From assembly GCA_021018995.1 (NCBI GenBank), contig CM037596.1, positions 101,043,416-101,107,415 of the forward strand: 64,000 bases of DNA, read 5' to 3'. The translations under genes were made by a program, and so were the position numbers. The DNA comes from Chloranthus sessilifolius (taxonomy: Eukaryota; Streptophyta; Magnoliopsida; Chloranthales; Chloranthaceae). Shown in pieces: positions 12,201 through 26,566 of this stretch. The notes beneath the pieces were generated by a model that was given only the letters and a program-made list of their open reading frames with translations, had not been told where the DNA came from and ran no database searches. The first letter of the stretch is position 1; every line of letters begins with the position of its first letter.

Positions 12201-15200
12201 AAGCCCAGCCGTCGACCACCCCTTTGATTGCAGCGCCCCTTTTACACCCCCCCCCCCCACGTGCATCACCAGTACTAGGAAACATTAATGAGATGTCCTC
12301 GTTAGTCCCTATATGACCGATTTGTCTTCTCGCCCCATAAATGAAATCAGGCACTTGGCTTCTTGAAGAGGGTGGATCTCCAAAGTTAATCGGGGTCGTC
12401 CGTTCCCCTTACGCCTCTATAAAAAGTTGGATCTTGTCTTTTTCCCCTCCAGGTAATACCTGAGCTTCTAGAAAAGTCTTTTTCCACCGGTCCAATACTC
12501 CTTTATCCGTTTGGCCCACCTTAGCATGGCCACAACAACCCGTTAGGGCAGTGGCGCAGCCCGTTACCGCGGTCGAGTACCTGCCCGAAGGGAGGCCGAC
12601 CATCATGCGTTGGAGTTCAGGGAGCTCCTTCGTCTATCGGCAATGACGTTTCCCATCAATCCGCCCCCCTCCTCCTTGCAAAAAGTTTCATCCCTTGTGA
12701 TTGTCGCGTCCTGTAGATCACCGGACCATACCCCTCCGTCTCTTATTTCGTCATGATCAACAATTGTTATCCGTTTATGTCGGTCCAGTTCAATCCTATA
12801 CCGACAACTGTTGACCAAGACGTCTCCCCGCCTAGGTATGTTGCTGATGGCGGAGGTGCAAACCACAATCCTGGCGAACCGGATGTCCTCCCGAGCAGTA
12901 GTGCAAGTATCGGTCCCGAGAAAAGTTCCGCACCGTCAGCCGATACCACTTAGGACTTCAATTGTCCATATGTAGGGAGGTAGTTCGTAAATGCGCAGCC
13001 AAACACAATCATCTTCTTCTTTTCGGACGCTAGTGCTAAAGAAATCCTCCTCCCACCTGGTGAAGCTGACGAGAGAACCCCCCCCCCCCAATATGAAGAA
13101 CCAGCTTTAGCAAGGAAGTCAACCATCGTTGTGTCCTCATCTGATAAGGCCGCGAGGAAGAAAAACTTTTTTATTTTTTATATTGTAATTTTCCTTTGAT
13201 ACTGTCGTCGAGCATACTTAGTAAATGTTCTTTTAACGTTAGAACAATTAAGGCGGTAGTTGTTCACATTGATGATGATGAGCCTCTGTCTGTTAATAAC
13301 TTTCCGACTCTCATAAATCTCCCCAACAACCGTAACGGTAGGGATACAACTATCAACCTTCCGATGAAGTTTGAAACTAGGCATGTCCTGGGCTAACTTC
13401 GTGCCTTGTTCCATCTGCCTTCTCTTCGTGGGCATAGCAGGGCACCGGCTGCGAGCCTCGTTAATCCAGTCCCCTCGCTGTCTTCCGGTATCGGAAACTG
13501 AAGATTTAAAAAAGTTGTTAGCTTTTTTGTAGTATCTTCCAGCAATATTCCAGCCATTCTTCAGGTCCCGCTCTTGTCGTCAGGTAATAGCCATTTGATT
13601 GTCAGAACCTCTTCTTCCACTGAATCTAGGCCTAAAGTTGATGCAGTTGGAGATACTGACCCCAGTACTCTAATGGGCATCGCATCCACGAGCATGGCAA
13701 CGGATTCTTCTTTTGAAGTTAAGGTTGCCACATGCCTCGCACATCCAATCTCCTTTCTACACCACCGGAATCCCTTTATTTAGATTAGGAATATCACTTA
13801 TCGCTCCAGTAGATCTCTTGTAGTTCGCCTCCCTAGACGCTCCATCCCTCTGCCTCCCTAGACGTTCCATCCCCTTTGAGGTTGCAGTATATGTTGAAGT
13901 TATCCTTTACTGTCCATTTCTCCCTTTTCTTCTACATCTCTCTCTCCTTCTAAACCATAAATGGGTATTTCTTTCAGTTGTTTATCTTTTACATTTAGCT
14001 ATTTTTAGTTTCCTACAAGATATCAAAGTCGGTCTTGCTCTATGTTGTTATTCCAATTTTTGTGGTAGTAGGCTAGTAGCCATTAACGGGGTTTTATCTG
14101 TAGACAACATTCCAAATTAGGTTTTTGGATATTTCACCATTGATCAGAGACTATCTGGACTAGCAACAGCAATATGTCTACCCAACAGCAGCATCTCCTG
14201 CCTCAAAAGTTGCTTTCATTCTATTTTGGTTTTTTTTCTTTTGGCTCTGTTTTTGGGTTCCATCTTCACATCTTTGACTGGCACTAACCCTAGAGTTTCT
14301 GACATCAGCTCCCCTCGACCCTTGACCTAGATTCAAATAGGAAGCATAGTTTCTTCGAGCTTACGTATATAAGATATTCACTGTTTTTTCTTTTAAATTT
14401 TTTTAGGGCTGTTTACTATGTGAAATATGGCCCAATGAGTTTCAGATCAATCTTCCTTTCATGTGTTTTTTTTCAGTTTTTTTATCAGTAAATGCCGCAA
14501 TCTATTAAAACCAACAGACAGAGACATAGGGGCAGGCGCAGTGAGATGCTGAACCACAAAAAACAAAAGAAAACAGCAAGACACCCTTAAAAATAAGGTA
14601 ACACCCACCCCAACCAATAACACAGTAGGGGCCAAAATCATAGAGGAAATAAATCCCACCCTCATACTGAGAGTGAAAAAATACTCCTGATGCAGGTCAT
14701 TCCACTTGTCCAAATTGTTTTCCTCAGTCCCAGGCCTCCCATCCTTACCGAAGACCAACCATTCAACTATCATGTCCTTAATACTCTTCATGATCATAAC
14801 TGTAGGTCGACGGATTTTCCTGAAAACCCTTTCGCTCCTTTCACCCGAAATTCCCCATAAAACAGAAAAAAGGATCCACCCTCCAGAATGCACTTTTTTT
14901 ACCATTAAACTGCATCCCAAACCAGCTCACAATCAACTGAGTATGATCCTCCGGCTGAACCGAACAAATATCAAAGACCTTGGTCCTTGGATAATATGCC
15001 CCATAATTTGGTAGCCACCCAGCAGTGAAGAAACAAATGATTAAACGACTCTTCAGATTGCAGGCACATGGCACAAACATTATTCATAACCTTGCCTACT
15101 TTAATCAATTGGTCCACAATAAGAATACGGCCCAAGTAGCAGCCTAAAAATCTCACTTTGTGGTGGTGGTGGTGGAGGCGGGGAGGGGGGGGGGGAGGAT

Positions 15201-18200
15201 TAAGGGTAGGAGCCTTCCACAACAAAGTCCAGTCATGCTTAGTTAAAAGGTCTTCTCGTGACAATTCTATAAAATGACTTGGCTGCAAAGCGAGCTTTCT
15301 TAATACATTTCCAGCCATGGATCAAAATTTCGTCCGATACGTATCGGAAGTCACTGATACGGTACATTGAATGTACCGTATCGGTGGTTTAAGTACCGTC
15401 CGATACCGATACGTATCGGTTTTGGCCTCGGACGATACGTATCAGTTTTCCGGCATTTTAATCCTTGTTTCCAGCATCTTTCATCAATCCCTTTATTGTT
15501 TTTTTGGGTAGAATATAGCAAATAGATCAGATCAGTGTATGTGGATGCCTCCTCGGTGAGACTTCCTCTGGTACGAAACTCCAAGCACACAACTTGAATC
15601 CGTATAGCTCGGCCACTGTTCTGCCCACATCCATAGAGATGTCAAAAATAGAAGCAAAGGAAATCTTTAAAGGCTAGTTTCCAATCCACACGTTATCCCA
15701 AAAACGAATCCTTTCCCCACTGCCCCAGTTAAACTCAATCTGCTTAATGAAATCTGGCCAGGCTGTACCTATACCTTTCCACCAGCCAGAAGCTCTCCGC
15801 GAGAGTATAATACTAACCCCCAGTGATGAGCCATCCATTCATACTTATCTGCTAAAATAGAAACCCACAGGCTATTTCTTTCCTTCTCTTCCTCAGCTCT
15901 CCACAGCCCTTTCCCAATAAGGACTTAATTCATGTATTCAAGATTCTGAAATATCAAGACCCCCAAATATTTTAGAAAACCAACAAATCTCCCCCAGCTC
16001 ACCAGTTGGTATTTTCTGTCCAGGCCTCCCCCTTCCCACAAGAAGTCCCTTTCAATGCACTCCAACCTATCAATCACCCCTTTAGGACAAGTGAACATGG
16101 GCATGTTAAAAATGGGAAGACTAGACAACACTTTTGACCAAAAGCAGACATCCTCCACTACTTAGCATCTTGCCCTTCAGGGTGGCCAATCTACTGTTCA
16201 AACCTCTGGATGACCGGATCCTACGACGAAGCATTAGGCTTTCCAATCCCTAGCGGCAAGCCCCAGATACCTTATTGGCAAGCTTTCAACTTGAAATCCC
16301 ACCTCTTCTGCTAGGTCTTGAATTATATCAGAATTAGCTCTAATACCAGAAATTTTGGACTTGTGGAGGTTGATTTTGCCTTGAAACCGCCTAGTAAATA
16401 GTAGGCACATCCTTAACAACTTTGATTTCTAGTGCATCAGCCTTAGCAGAAAATCATTGTGTCATTTGGATATTGTGTGTACTCTACCATTATTTCCCCC
16501 ATTGATGCTAGAAATGTAATTAAGATTACAAGATTTCCGATCAGACCTCCCAGGGCTTCCCCCACCATGTTGACCAACCCCTCTAGAATGTTTAAGGCAA
16601 TGTTGTAGAAATCGAATTGAGTCACAAAATCGTTTTGGAATTTGTGAATCAAATCGAATCGTTAAATCATAAGATTTAAAACTATTTTTTCAATAAGAAA
16701 AATTTTTGAAAACAAATATCCAATAAATCTTAAATATTAAATTACATCCAAATATGTTCACAATAAATTTTATAACAAGATACTTCATTCATAAATAGTA
16801 TAAAGATGTAAAACAAATACGATCATCAATTTATGACTGATGTCCTTAAATGAATCTTAAGAAAACACCAATCCTTAAAATTTTAAGTGAAATCTTCATG
16901 GGCATTTTAAAAGTCATTTCATCATAGCAGTCATTAGCAATAAACATAATTGAATTCTGAATCCCCAAAAAGTTATGAAGGAAGAACAAATTTGGGGTTT
17001 TACCGTATTTGAGACAAAGATGAGAAAGAAACCCAATTTTTTAACCCCACACAATAGACAAGAGTATTATAAAAAGGGTTTCTTATGTTATAAAGAGGTT
17101 TTTTAATTTTTAACGAGCAAAAAAGTAAAGAAAATAAAACTTTCTTAAGTTTTATGTCACGTGAACCGTGAAAGGCTAACTCATGTAAGTGAGTTTGTGA
17201 ATCGTTCGATTCATTAAATCATTCGATTCCCTTGAATCGTAGGATTCAGGCCCAACAACGATTTTATGTCAAAATCGAATTGTTTGGTGAGCGATTTGAC
17301 TTAAATCGTAGGATTCTAGTCATAATTCGTAGGATTTTGACATCATTGGTTTGAGGAAACCTTTTGGAGTACCGTGAATGATCACCTAGAACTATGCGGA
17401 GGAATAGCATGCTTTAATCCACCTTATCCATCTAGCATCAAACCCAAATCTGTCATCAGATATTCCAAACAACTCCAATTGACCCTACCATCAGTTTTCT
17501 CCATATCCATCTTCCAGATAACCCCAGGAGCTCTGCTTCTCTAGGCTGAGTCCACCACCTCTGGAGCAACCGCCACTACGTCAATCAGTTGCCTGCCCCC
17601 ATCAAAAGCTCCTTGGTTAATCGATATAATCCTGCCTATGCATGGCTTAAGTCTGTATCTAAGCACTTTTAGCCAACATTTTGTGAAGGCAGTTTAAGAG
17701 GCTAATAGGCCTAGTCTTTTATATCCTCGGCTCCTTCCTTTTTAGGGATCAAAGTAATAAGGGTCGAGTTCAAACTCCTTCCCACACGTCCCAATCTACG
17801 AAAATTCTTTGAAGAAATCCAAGATGTCCCCCTCCACTACATTCCAGAAGCATCTATAGAACCCAAGGGTATACCCACCAGGTGGGGCCTTATGTTTCCC
17901 ACTATGCATGATGGCTCTTCTAATTTCGTCCTCCCCAAACTTTCTCTCCGGCCCCAACTGATCTTCTCTAGAAATTTTATTAAACTCCAGCCCATCGAGC
18001 TCCGGTCCACACCAGCCCTCATCCTGATACAAATTCTCATAAAACTGAAGCACCTGCACCCCAATGTGATCCTTATCCTTATACCTATTCCCATCCACCA
18101 TATACTGCCTATCAATCTGCTCTTGCATCTCAAATTGGCCACTAACCTTAAATATTTAGTATTATTATCCCGTCATAAACCAGTGCACTGTGTATGTGTT

Positions 18201-19108
18201 GTTCGTCTTTAGATACAGTTGAAGTTAATCCCACATGTACCAAAAATAACCTAATTTTATCTAAATAGTAACGTTAGTGCCCATTTTTCTCTCTTCTCTC
18301 ACCCTCTTCTTCTCCATTTCTTTTTCTCCTAATAAACCATGAATGGGTATTTCTCTTTAGTTGTTTATTTTGTATATTTAGTTATGTATATAATATATAA
18401 ATAGCAGCAATGCTTCTAAATAAACCTTCACTAGCAATACACTACACGATAAACCGTATGAACTAAAATAGTACTCCCAATTTTTTTCCTACACTTGGAA
18501 TTGTTAAGTAATTTCCAGTTACAAGCAAATGTCCATGAAGGGCTGATATTGAGTAGCTTATGATTATGAGTATCTGGGACCATGACACTTCAGTTTCCAA
18601 TAACCAATTCTTACGTAAAATAGATGGATCGAGAGAATCAAATAAGCAAATTTAAAAAAAATTTAAAAAAAATAGTGCAAAAGTGCAATATTAAAGAAAT
18701 TAAAAAAAAAATGCAATTCCTTTATTTTGAATTATCACTGGAGATATCAACCCAAGTTGCACAAAACAGGAGCTGAAACAGAGGAAGACGGAAATAGGAA
18801 TTCATGTCTCTCAAAACTGCAGGGAAACAAGAGCTTCTAGAGACAATTATCATTATAGTGGCCAATCCCATGCTGTGAATGGTGGCAGATTTTTTTTTGG
18901 CAAACTATAAAAACTGATACAAGCTTTATTACATTGTATCATCCCACCCAGTGCTCTCAATGGGTCAGGCCGGGCCGGATTTTGGCCTGTACCTGGCCAG
19001 GAAAAAGTGGTATTTTATATCAAGCAAACCCGGCCCGGTATCCGGATCGGGTTAAACATGTTCCAATCCGGGCCGGGCTACTGTTGAGTGTTCTAACACC
19101 CGGTTCGG

Positions 19109-19139
<31 letters not shown>

Positions 19140-22100
19140 CTCTTATCCTTTTAAAGTTATAAAAAAAATTCTTTTTAATTAAATATAAATTACTTAAATG
19201 CCCTGAAATTAACCGTTGTCCATTATAACCATTGTGCAACAAACTAAAATGAAATACTTGAATAAAGCATGTACCTAAGCCTCTATAATGTTAATATAAT
19301 TATTTAATTAAATTTTTAACCTTCTTCAAACTTTTATTAGGAAAAAAAAAAGTTCAAGCCCAACCAAATTTTATTAGAAAAAAAAAACCCCGGAAAAACA
19401 CCCAAGCCCAGCCCGGCCCAGTAGGGGTCGGGCTTGGGCTGAGAAAATTTTGTGAACCCAGGCCGGGTACGTTAGGGCCAGGTTGAACCCCAGCCCGGCC
19501 CTAATCTGGCCCACTGAGAGCCCTAAATTCCCACCAAAACAAGCTTCGTCACATTGTAACATTCAGTTCAAACCGCTACAACTTTGTATCAGACAACAAA
19601 TATTAGTTCCCAGCTAACTCTCAATCAATGGCTGGAAAACATGTATGTAAAATAAGATAAACTATTTAGTATTATCACCATCATCAACATCTTAAATGGT
19701 TGAGCATAAAAAAAATTTACTGTACGGGCTATAACTAATAATATATAGTAAGCATACGGAGCTACAATTTAGTCCGGATACCTAAGGCATCCGCCCTAGG
19801 AGCAGGAATGAGAGAGGCCAGACCACTGCCAGTGGCAGAGATAAATGCAAGAGCCAGAACAAGTAGCTTCTTCAACTGCAGCAAGGCCGAGCAAAGGTAG
19901 GTTTGGGGGTTGCGGATTCAGTAATAATAGTAGTTAGCTTTCTTTATTCTGACGCAACGAGTAGGGATGAAAATTATGGGCCCCGGGTGGTCCACACCTA
20001 GGAGGCACAGGTTGTGATTGGACCCCCGTAAAAGCAAACCCAGGAATTAGAACCCAAACAGTTGATAGCATAGAATCCCAATGATTATTACCATTAAGAT
20101 AACAACTATATCCACACAATAATCAAAGCATCAAAATCACATAGGATGTATACCCTGTGTTGTCAAAGGCGCACCTAGGCATGCCTCGCTCCTAGGCACT
20201 CCCTCTGCACCTGCACCATGAAATTTAGGCGCAGGTGCAGTAAGGCACGCCTAGGCATGCACCTTTTGCACCTAGGAGCAAAAGTGCGCCTAGACACGCC
20301 TCGAGTTACTTTAATAAAAAGGGTTAAGAAAACCTTATATAACTCGGAACTCTTACACAAGTTATAAGTTAAACTTATATCTCTTAAGTTTATAAGCTAT
20401 AACTACACTTGAGAGTTAGAATTAGGGCTTGCTTGCTAGTTACTTAGACATCCTAATTGCTATTTGTTAAATTGGATTTTTTTAGTGCACATGAATACAT
20501 AATGTTGTATTGTTTATGGTATTTATTTGTTTCTCGGATTTCATATTTGTTGATTACTTGATTGCTATTATAGATTTATAGTATTATTCGTTAATGTGTG
20601 CATTGCTATTATAGATTTATAGTATTATTCGTTAATGTGTGCATATATATATATATATATATGTGATTTATGTTTAAATTGTATTTTTTTAGGTTTTTTT
20701 CGTTACAAGTATATTTAAAATATGTCACAAATTATTAATAGAAACATAAAATATAATTTATTAATAAAATTACATTATTTTATACTAGGAGCAAAAAGTG
20801 CAAAAGTGCACCTAGCTGCGCCTCGAGTTACTTTACTAAAAAGGTTTTAAAAACCTTATATAACTTGAAACTCTTACACAAGTTATAAGTTAAACTTATA
20901 CCTCTTAAGTTTATAATCTCTAACTACACTTGAGTCGAGAATTAGGGCTTGCTTGCTAGTTACTTAGACATCCTAATTGCTAGTTTGTTAAATTGTATTT
21001 TTTTAGTGCACATAAATACATAATGTTGTATTGTTTATGATGATTATTTGTTTCTTGGATTCCATATTTGTTGATTACTTGATTGCTATTATCGATTTAT
21101 AGTATTATTCATTTATTTATATATATTTATGATTTATGTTTAAAGATTAAATTTTCTTTTGTTATAAATATATTTAAAATCTATGTCACAAATTATTAAT
21201 AGAATATAGAATAGAATTTATTAATAGAATTATATCATTTTATACTAATAAATATATATATATATAATATATACAATTTAAAATTAAAATGCGCCCTTAC
21301 GCTTCGCCTAAGTCTCAAGGACCTTTGTCGCCTCAAGTGCGCCTAGCGCCTTTGACAACACTGTGTATACCATGACCAAGAGGAATAGTCCTCTCTTGTG
21401 CATAGGGGTGAGGGGGAAAAAAAAACCAAAACCGAAAAACAGAAACCGGTTTTGGATCGGTTCGGTTTCAGTTTTAGGCGCCAAAAACCGAAAACCAGTT
21501 GAGTTGGGAGAGAAAACAGGAAAAACAAAAAAAAAAAATTAACTAAAAATCTCTTTCAAAAAATATTATATATATATATATAATAATTCGAAAAACTGAA
21601 ACTGAACCAAAACCGAGTTTGATCGGTTCGGTTTCGGTTTCAGGGAATGGAGAGTTCGGTTAAGGAAACCAAAACCAAAATTTCAGTTTTGGTTCGGTAA
21701 CCCGAACCTCCACCCCTACTTGTGCAAAAGCATAAGGAGATGTTATGTTTAAGCTAAAACTATAAATGGATAGAGAGAAAGGATCTCCTCAAAGATCCTA
21801 TATATTAGAATTTCAAAGGTGTTGACTGTAACGGAAAAGAAGTCGCTCAGAAGATCTAAAAAAACTGCTTTGTTCCCATATCCCACCTATTTAAGGACAT
21901 TTGAGAACATCAAAATAACCCCTGCTGCATGCTTCTTTGTTGTCAACCATTACGATAGTCAAATCACCAAATTCCTTAAAATGTGATTAACTATAGCATG
22001 TGCAAGGTGATTCCCAATTTGGATTCAAATACAATTGCAACATTTATCTGCTTTGGACCATAGTCACCAATTCTCTGATTTTTTTAATAATTCATGAATG

Positions 22101-23016
22101 CAAGGTCTTACAAATTATTCACGAATTTTTTAAAAATTCATGTACTTTTTAAAAATTCACGAACTTTGCGACTAATTTGCTAATGATTCATGATTTTTTA
22201 AATAAATTCTATTTTTAATACCTTTTAAATTTTTTGTGTACTCTTTTTATCTTATTTTTTATTCTTTCTCTTAACTTTTCCCCAAACCTGTCGAATTTAT
22301 CCAGATTTTGTCAAATTGTAACCTCGCCGAACCTCGACTTTGTTACTATGGTTTGGACCAATCAACGGCACATTGATGAGATGAGTTGCCTAGAGTACCT
22401 AAGCAAACTCTTTATAAGTTAAGGGCACCAGAGAATTTGTCAATGGTCATTGATAGAGCATATCCAAAGGATTTTGTGGATCTAAGTGAAATTTTATGAA
22501 CATTGTTTAGCATCAAAACTATATCACTGATATCAAGAAAGCAGGTATAAACTGCATACATAAATCTTAATAAATAATATGTTTCCATAGATATAAACAT
22601 GAGTTGGGTTGCCCTAAAATATTGCTAGGCAACAAATAAGTTTGAAAAATGAACCATGAAATATGAGTAACTAAAAAGGTATAAAGTTTCATTTGGATAC
22701 ATTTCTGCAAGCATGATGCGATATGGCTGATGGCTGTCCAAATAAAAGAAAAAAATTGATAAAACACACATCATCAGGAAGGCCTATATTGCTAAATCCA
22801 TGTTTTGTGAACCAATAACATACAACCAGTGAAAAGAATAGCAGAAACATAAACTGATGATCTTCTGATTGACATGGAAATAGTAGATATTCAACTTGCA
22901 ATGCAGCCACACAGCCAACTAAAAGCAAAAATTGATCATCAACTCAAGAGACAGGGAAAATGAAGTAAACTGCATCGTAAGGCTCCAAGAATTTGCATGC
23001 AGAAGACTTTCGAAAG

Positions 23017-23087
<71 letters not shown>

Positions 23088-26000
23088 TAGAGCAATAATT
23101 CTTCATAAAGAAAAATGCACTTACTTGCCAACACATCCCTAAGTTCAAAAAAAAATTACTACACTGCCAATCGAGAAAAAATGACTGCAATTGAAGCCAG
23201 TAAAGTACCATCTTGACGTTGTTGTGGCAATCCAAGAAAGGCTTCCGGACGATCAGGTGGTAAGTAAGGCATCCAAAACTGAACATATCAGAAAACCATC
23301 CAGCAGAGGGTATTTTATTCCGAACCAATTCTGGGGCAGTGTAATCTAGGGATGGTTGTAGGGGTAGAACAGAATCCTCAACATCATACTCCTGCCCAAT
23401 TCACATACAATCAGGAAATAGAAAAATAAGATCCACATATGGCAGATCACTACAATTCGATGACTGCCCTCATGAAGGAGGGAATATAGCCCATCAATAA
23501 GAAGTGGATTAGTGCACTATGTAACATTATATCAACATCAGTAGGCATGACCGTACAGATGTATATGTACGATTGGCATGCTGTGATCCTACAGATGTAT
23601 ATGGTAAGATTGGCAAACTTGTAAAACTACGGCATAGGAATATACAGGGAATCACTTGATTATAATATTGTAGACATAAATACATTTTATAAGGGCATAG
23701 AGTACTTCAATTTTTATTCACCTAGATGAAAAAAATTAAAGCTTTCTGATAAGCCTATGCCAAATTTTTTCAGTTCTTCTACGCTCAGGATTCTGTATTT
23801 CAAAATTTTGATATGTAAGATGATGCATACAGTTCAACACAGCTATAGGGCATGCAATCACATATCATATATGGCCTGCATAAGAAGACTATTGCTGGAA
23901 AAGAAAGTCAGATGGTATGGCCGGTGATGCAAACCGCAGCTTGCCGACAAAGATCGACTGCAAATAGAGATACTCGAAAGCAGCTATAGAACATTAATCT
24001 AAGAAATAAAAAAAAATTGTGAAAAAATTATGGAAAATATCAAAAGGTGGGCAAAAAATAAAAGAAACACACACATGCATGTCACCCACCCATGGCCCCC
24101 CCCCGGCGCACGGGCGCATGCACAGACATGCGCGCGCACATGTAAAGCCCCTTATTGAATAGTTAATGAATATTGAGAATTGTGCTTTGTGCATATATTG
24201 AGAGAGATTCTTTCAACCATGAAAGCTTGTGAGAAGGTATCTTTGGAGCAAGAGTAATTCTCGTCCCTTGGTGAGAAGCCAACAACTTCTTTGGTGTGAT
24301 TCCAAAGAACTCCCTAGCTTCTTCTTTGTTCTTTATTCTTTATTCTTTATTTTATCCCGGAGATAAAAACCCTAATCCTATCATGTGGGATTTACGCTAT
24401 GTTAGGATTGTAGTGTGCCATTTTCCTGCATCAACTGCCCAATTGATCATAATTCTCTGTCGAAACAACATTCCAACAATTATATTCCATATATACAAGT
24501 AAGGACTTGAGAATGGGGGAGGAGTCAACGTTTGAATTGGACGGTGCTTTGTATCAAAATCATGAGGTCACAGGTTCAATACCAGATTGCCTTATGCCAA
24601 AGAAAAACTTCAGGGAGCTTCCACAGGAAGAAAAAACATATCAAAAGAAAACAGTTGTGCATAATTTTCTTAAGAGAACTAGTTAAGAAGAATTGATTAG
24701 TTTCTCAGAACCATATATTGGAACATTCCAATAAATTATTGTTTTCATTTTCATGATATGAGAGATTGATGTGAGCATGTGGGGATGATAAATGATTTCA
24801 TTACTGACCAACCAGCCAGCCAGCCAGTCAGTTAGAAACACTACTGAGACATACGGCAGAGAGATGGATTTGAACCGACCTTCTCGGTGAAATGGATAGA
24901 ATTGATTGCCAGTCAGTCAGAAACACTACTGAGACATACGGTAGAGATATGGACTTGAACGGACCTTCTCGGTGAAATGGATAGAATTGATTAATACCAA
25001 ACCTTTTTGTTACCATATCCTGATAGATCGGAGGTAAAAAATTGAAACTATTTCAATATAAAAAAAGAACAGGAAATAAACCTCCTCCTCCTATTTTCAG
25101 TTATATTGTACTCCTAAAGATAAAATCATGCTATATCCAATGAGCAACGAGAAAAGAAAAAGAGAGGAAATCATATAGTAGAACTGCCTAAGCTTAATGT
25201 ATCACTCACCGGATAATGAAAAGACTGCATGGTAGTCAAATCACCTGAATGATCTGCAGAAATTGCAAAACCAAAACCACCAAGCTTCCATGCTCCACTG
25301 GAAGTAATATATACAGTCTGCAGCAGGAAGATATGGTTAATAATATCATAATAATTATAATAATAACATATCATGGTGAACCCTAAATCTAGAAGAACCT
25401 CCAGTTGGTACTAAAGCCAAGGGAAAAAAGACGGTACACCCATTTTTACATTTTTATTAACAATATACCAGGAAAAAACAAAAAATATACATTCACTTTT
25501 TAGTAAAAGTTTACAAAAGAATACACAATGAATTTTCTCTTCGTTATTATCAAAATGCATGACAGTTGACACCGAAACAAAAGGTGAAAACAAATATTTT
25601 TAAAACGACTGTCATAAATAATAAAATAAAAGATAATAGCAAGCCAAATGAATACCTGACAGAGACTTGGGAATGCATGCTGACCAAGGTAGTTTCGATC
25701 TTTCAATATTAAGGTGTAATATTAGAAATAAGTAAGACCATTACAACTTAATAGAAACCAGACAAGTAAACTGCACGGTTCACAAAAGTCATATAATATT
25801 TAACTCGCCTTTTGGGGTTATCTTATTCCCATTTACTTTTTCCCCTTGTCCAATACCCTTTTGAACATATTATTTCCTTGTATTGTCGTATGCAACATTG
25901 CTTGACTCACTTTTTCTATTTATTTTTTGTAAATACTTTGTGTTTCTGATCTTTGTATGCATCTTGATTTCAATTTGTTTCCCTTCACTTGTGGGTCTTG

Positions 26001-26533
26001 GATTTGTTTGCATCTAATTCATTGCCTTCTTCCATTGGATTAGTTATCTTCCCCCATGAAGATTTGATGAAATTTTACAACTAGACTGAATCTTGAGATT
26101 TTATGCAGCTAAGTTAGAAGGAAATAGCAGCATAGCCCCAGTGACGTCAGATCACAATCAAGGAGCATTGAACTAGCAGTGCTACATTGCTATACCCTCC
26201 TCCCGCAGACCCACAAATGACAAAGTCAAAATTGACTTTGACAGCATTAGCACAAAATCGCAAATTGAAACATATAGATTGAAAAATAAATAAAATAAAA
26301 CCACAATCACTTGTACCATCTTTGGCCAAAAATCTTATGCAATGATTTAGTGGAGGTGTCAATAGCTAAATGCTGAAAGGCTACCACTGTACCCCAACAC
26401 CGTAATAATACATTGTGAAGAGAGAGAAAAGATACAAGAGGCACGTGCAATCTTAGTTGCACGAAGCGGGAGCGGGTGCGGAAGCGGGAGCGACGAAGCG
26501 GCAATTTTTTAAATTCTAGGAAGCGGGGGCGCC

Positions 26534-26566
<33 letters not shown>

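Larger units (their letters stand above)
7091..13600 (-). mobile_element. LINE (L1-type) retrotransposon, near full length but decayed
   Basis: On the minus strand it runs from ORF1 (about 13.6-11.3 kb) through endonuclease and reverse transcriptase to a zf-RVT tail. The A-tail is seen as poly-T at 7092-7101 on the plus strand. Many stops and frameshifts, several at C/G homopolymers, show it is dead. A hAT MITE (9054-9382) splits the reverse transcriptase. It lies in SCYL2 intron 4 in the same orientation as the gene. The 5' end and target duplication were not found. Confidence 0.85.
14459..18140 (-). pseudogene. Second LINE, ORF2 remnants
   Basis: Minus-strand pieces in order: 18128-17796 ([20 protein letters not shown], the segment before the RT core), a stop-rich RT stretch with ITLIPKK, then 16652-16443 ending [10 protein letters not shown] (YADD motif altered), 16419-16234 ([13 protein letters not shown]), 16158-15925 (RDFLWEGGG), 15318-14971 (zf-[21 protein letters not shown]) and a tail to 14459. 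A T-rich stretch at 14466-14482 is the A-tail on the minus strand. Two MITEs interrupt it. The 5' part (ORF1, endonuclease) is missing or unrecognisable. Confidence 0.8.

Noticed and set aside
19110-19130. TA run as a promoter
   Set aside because: A simple repeat inside a hAT MITE.
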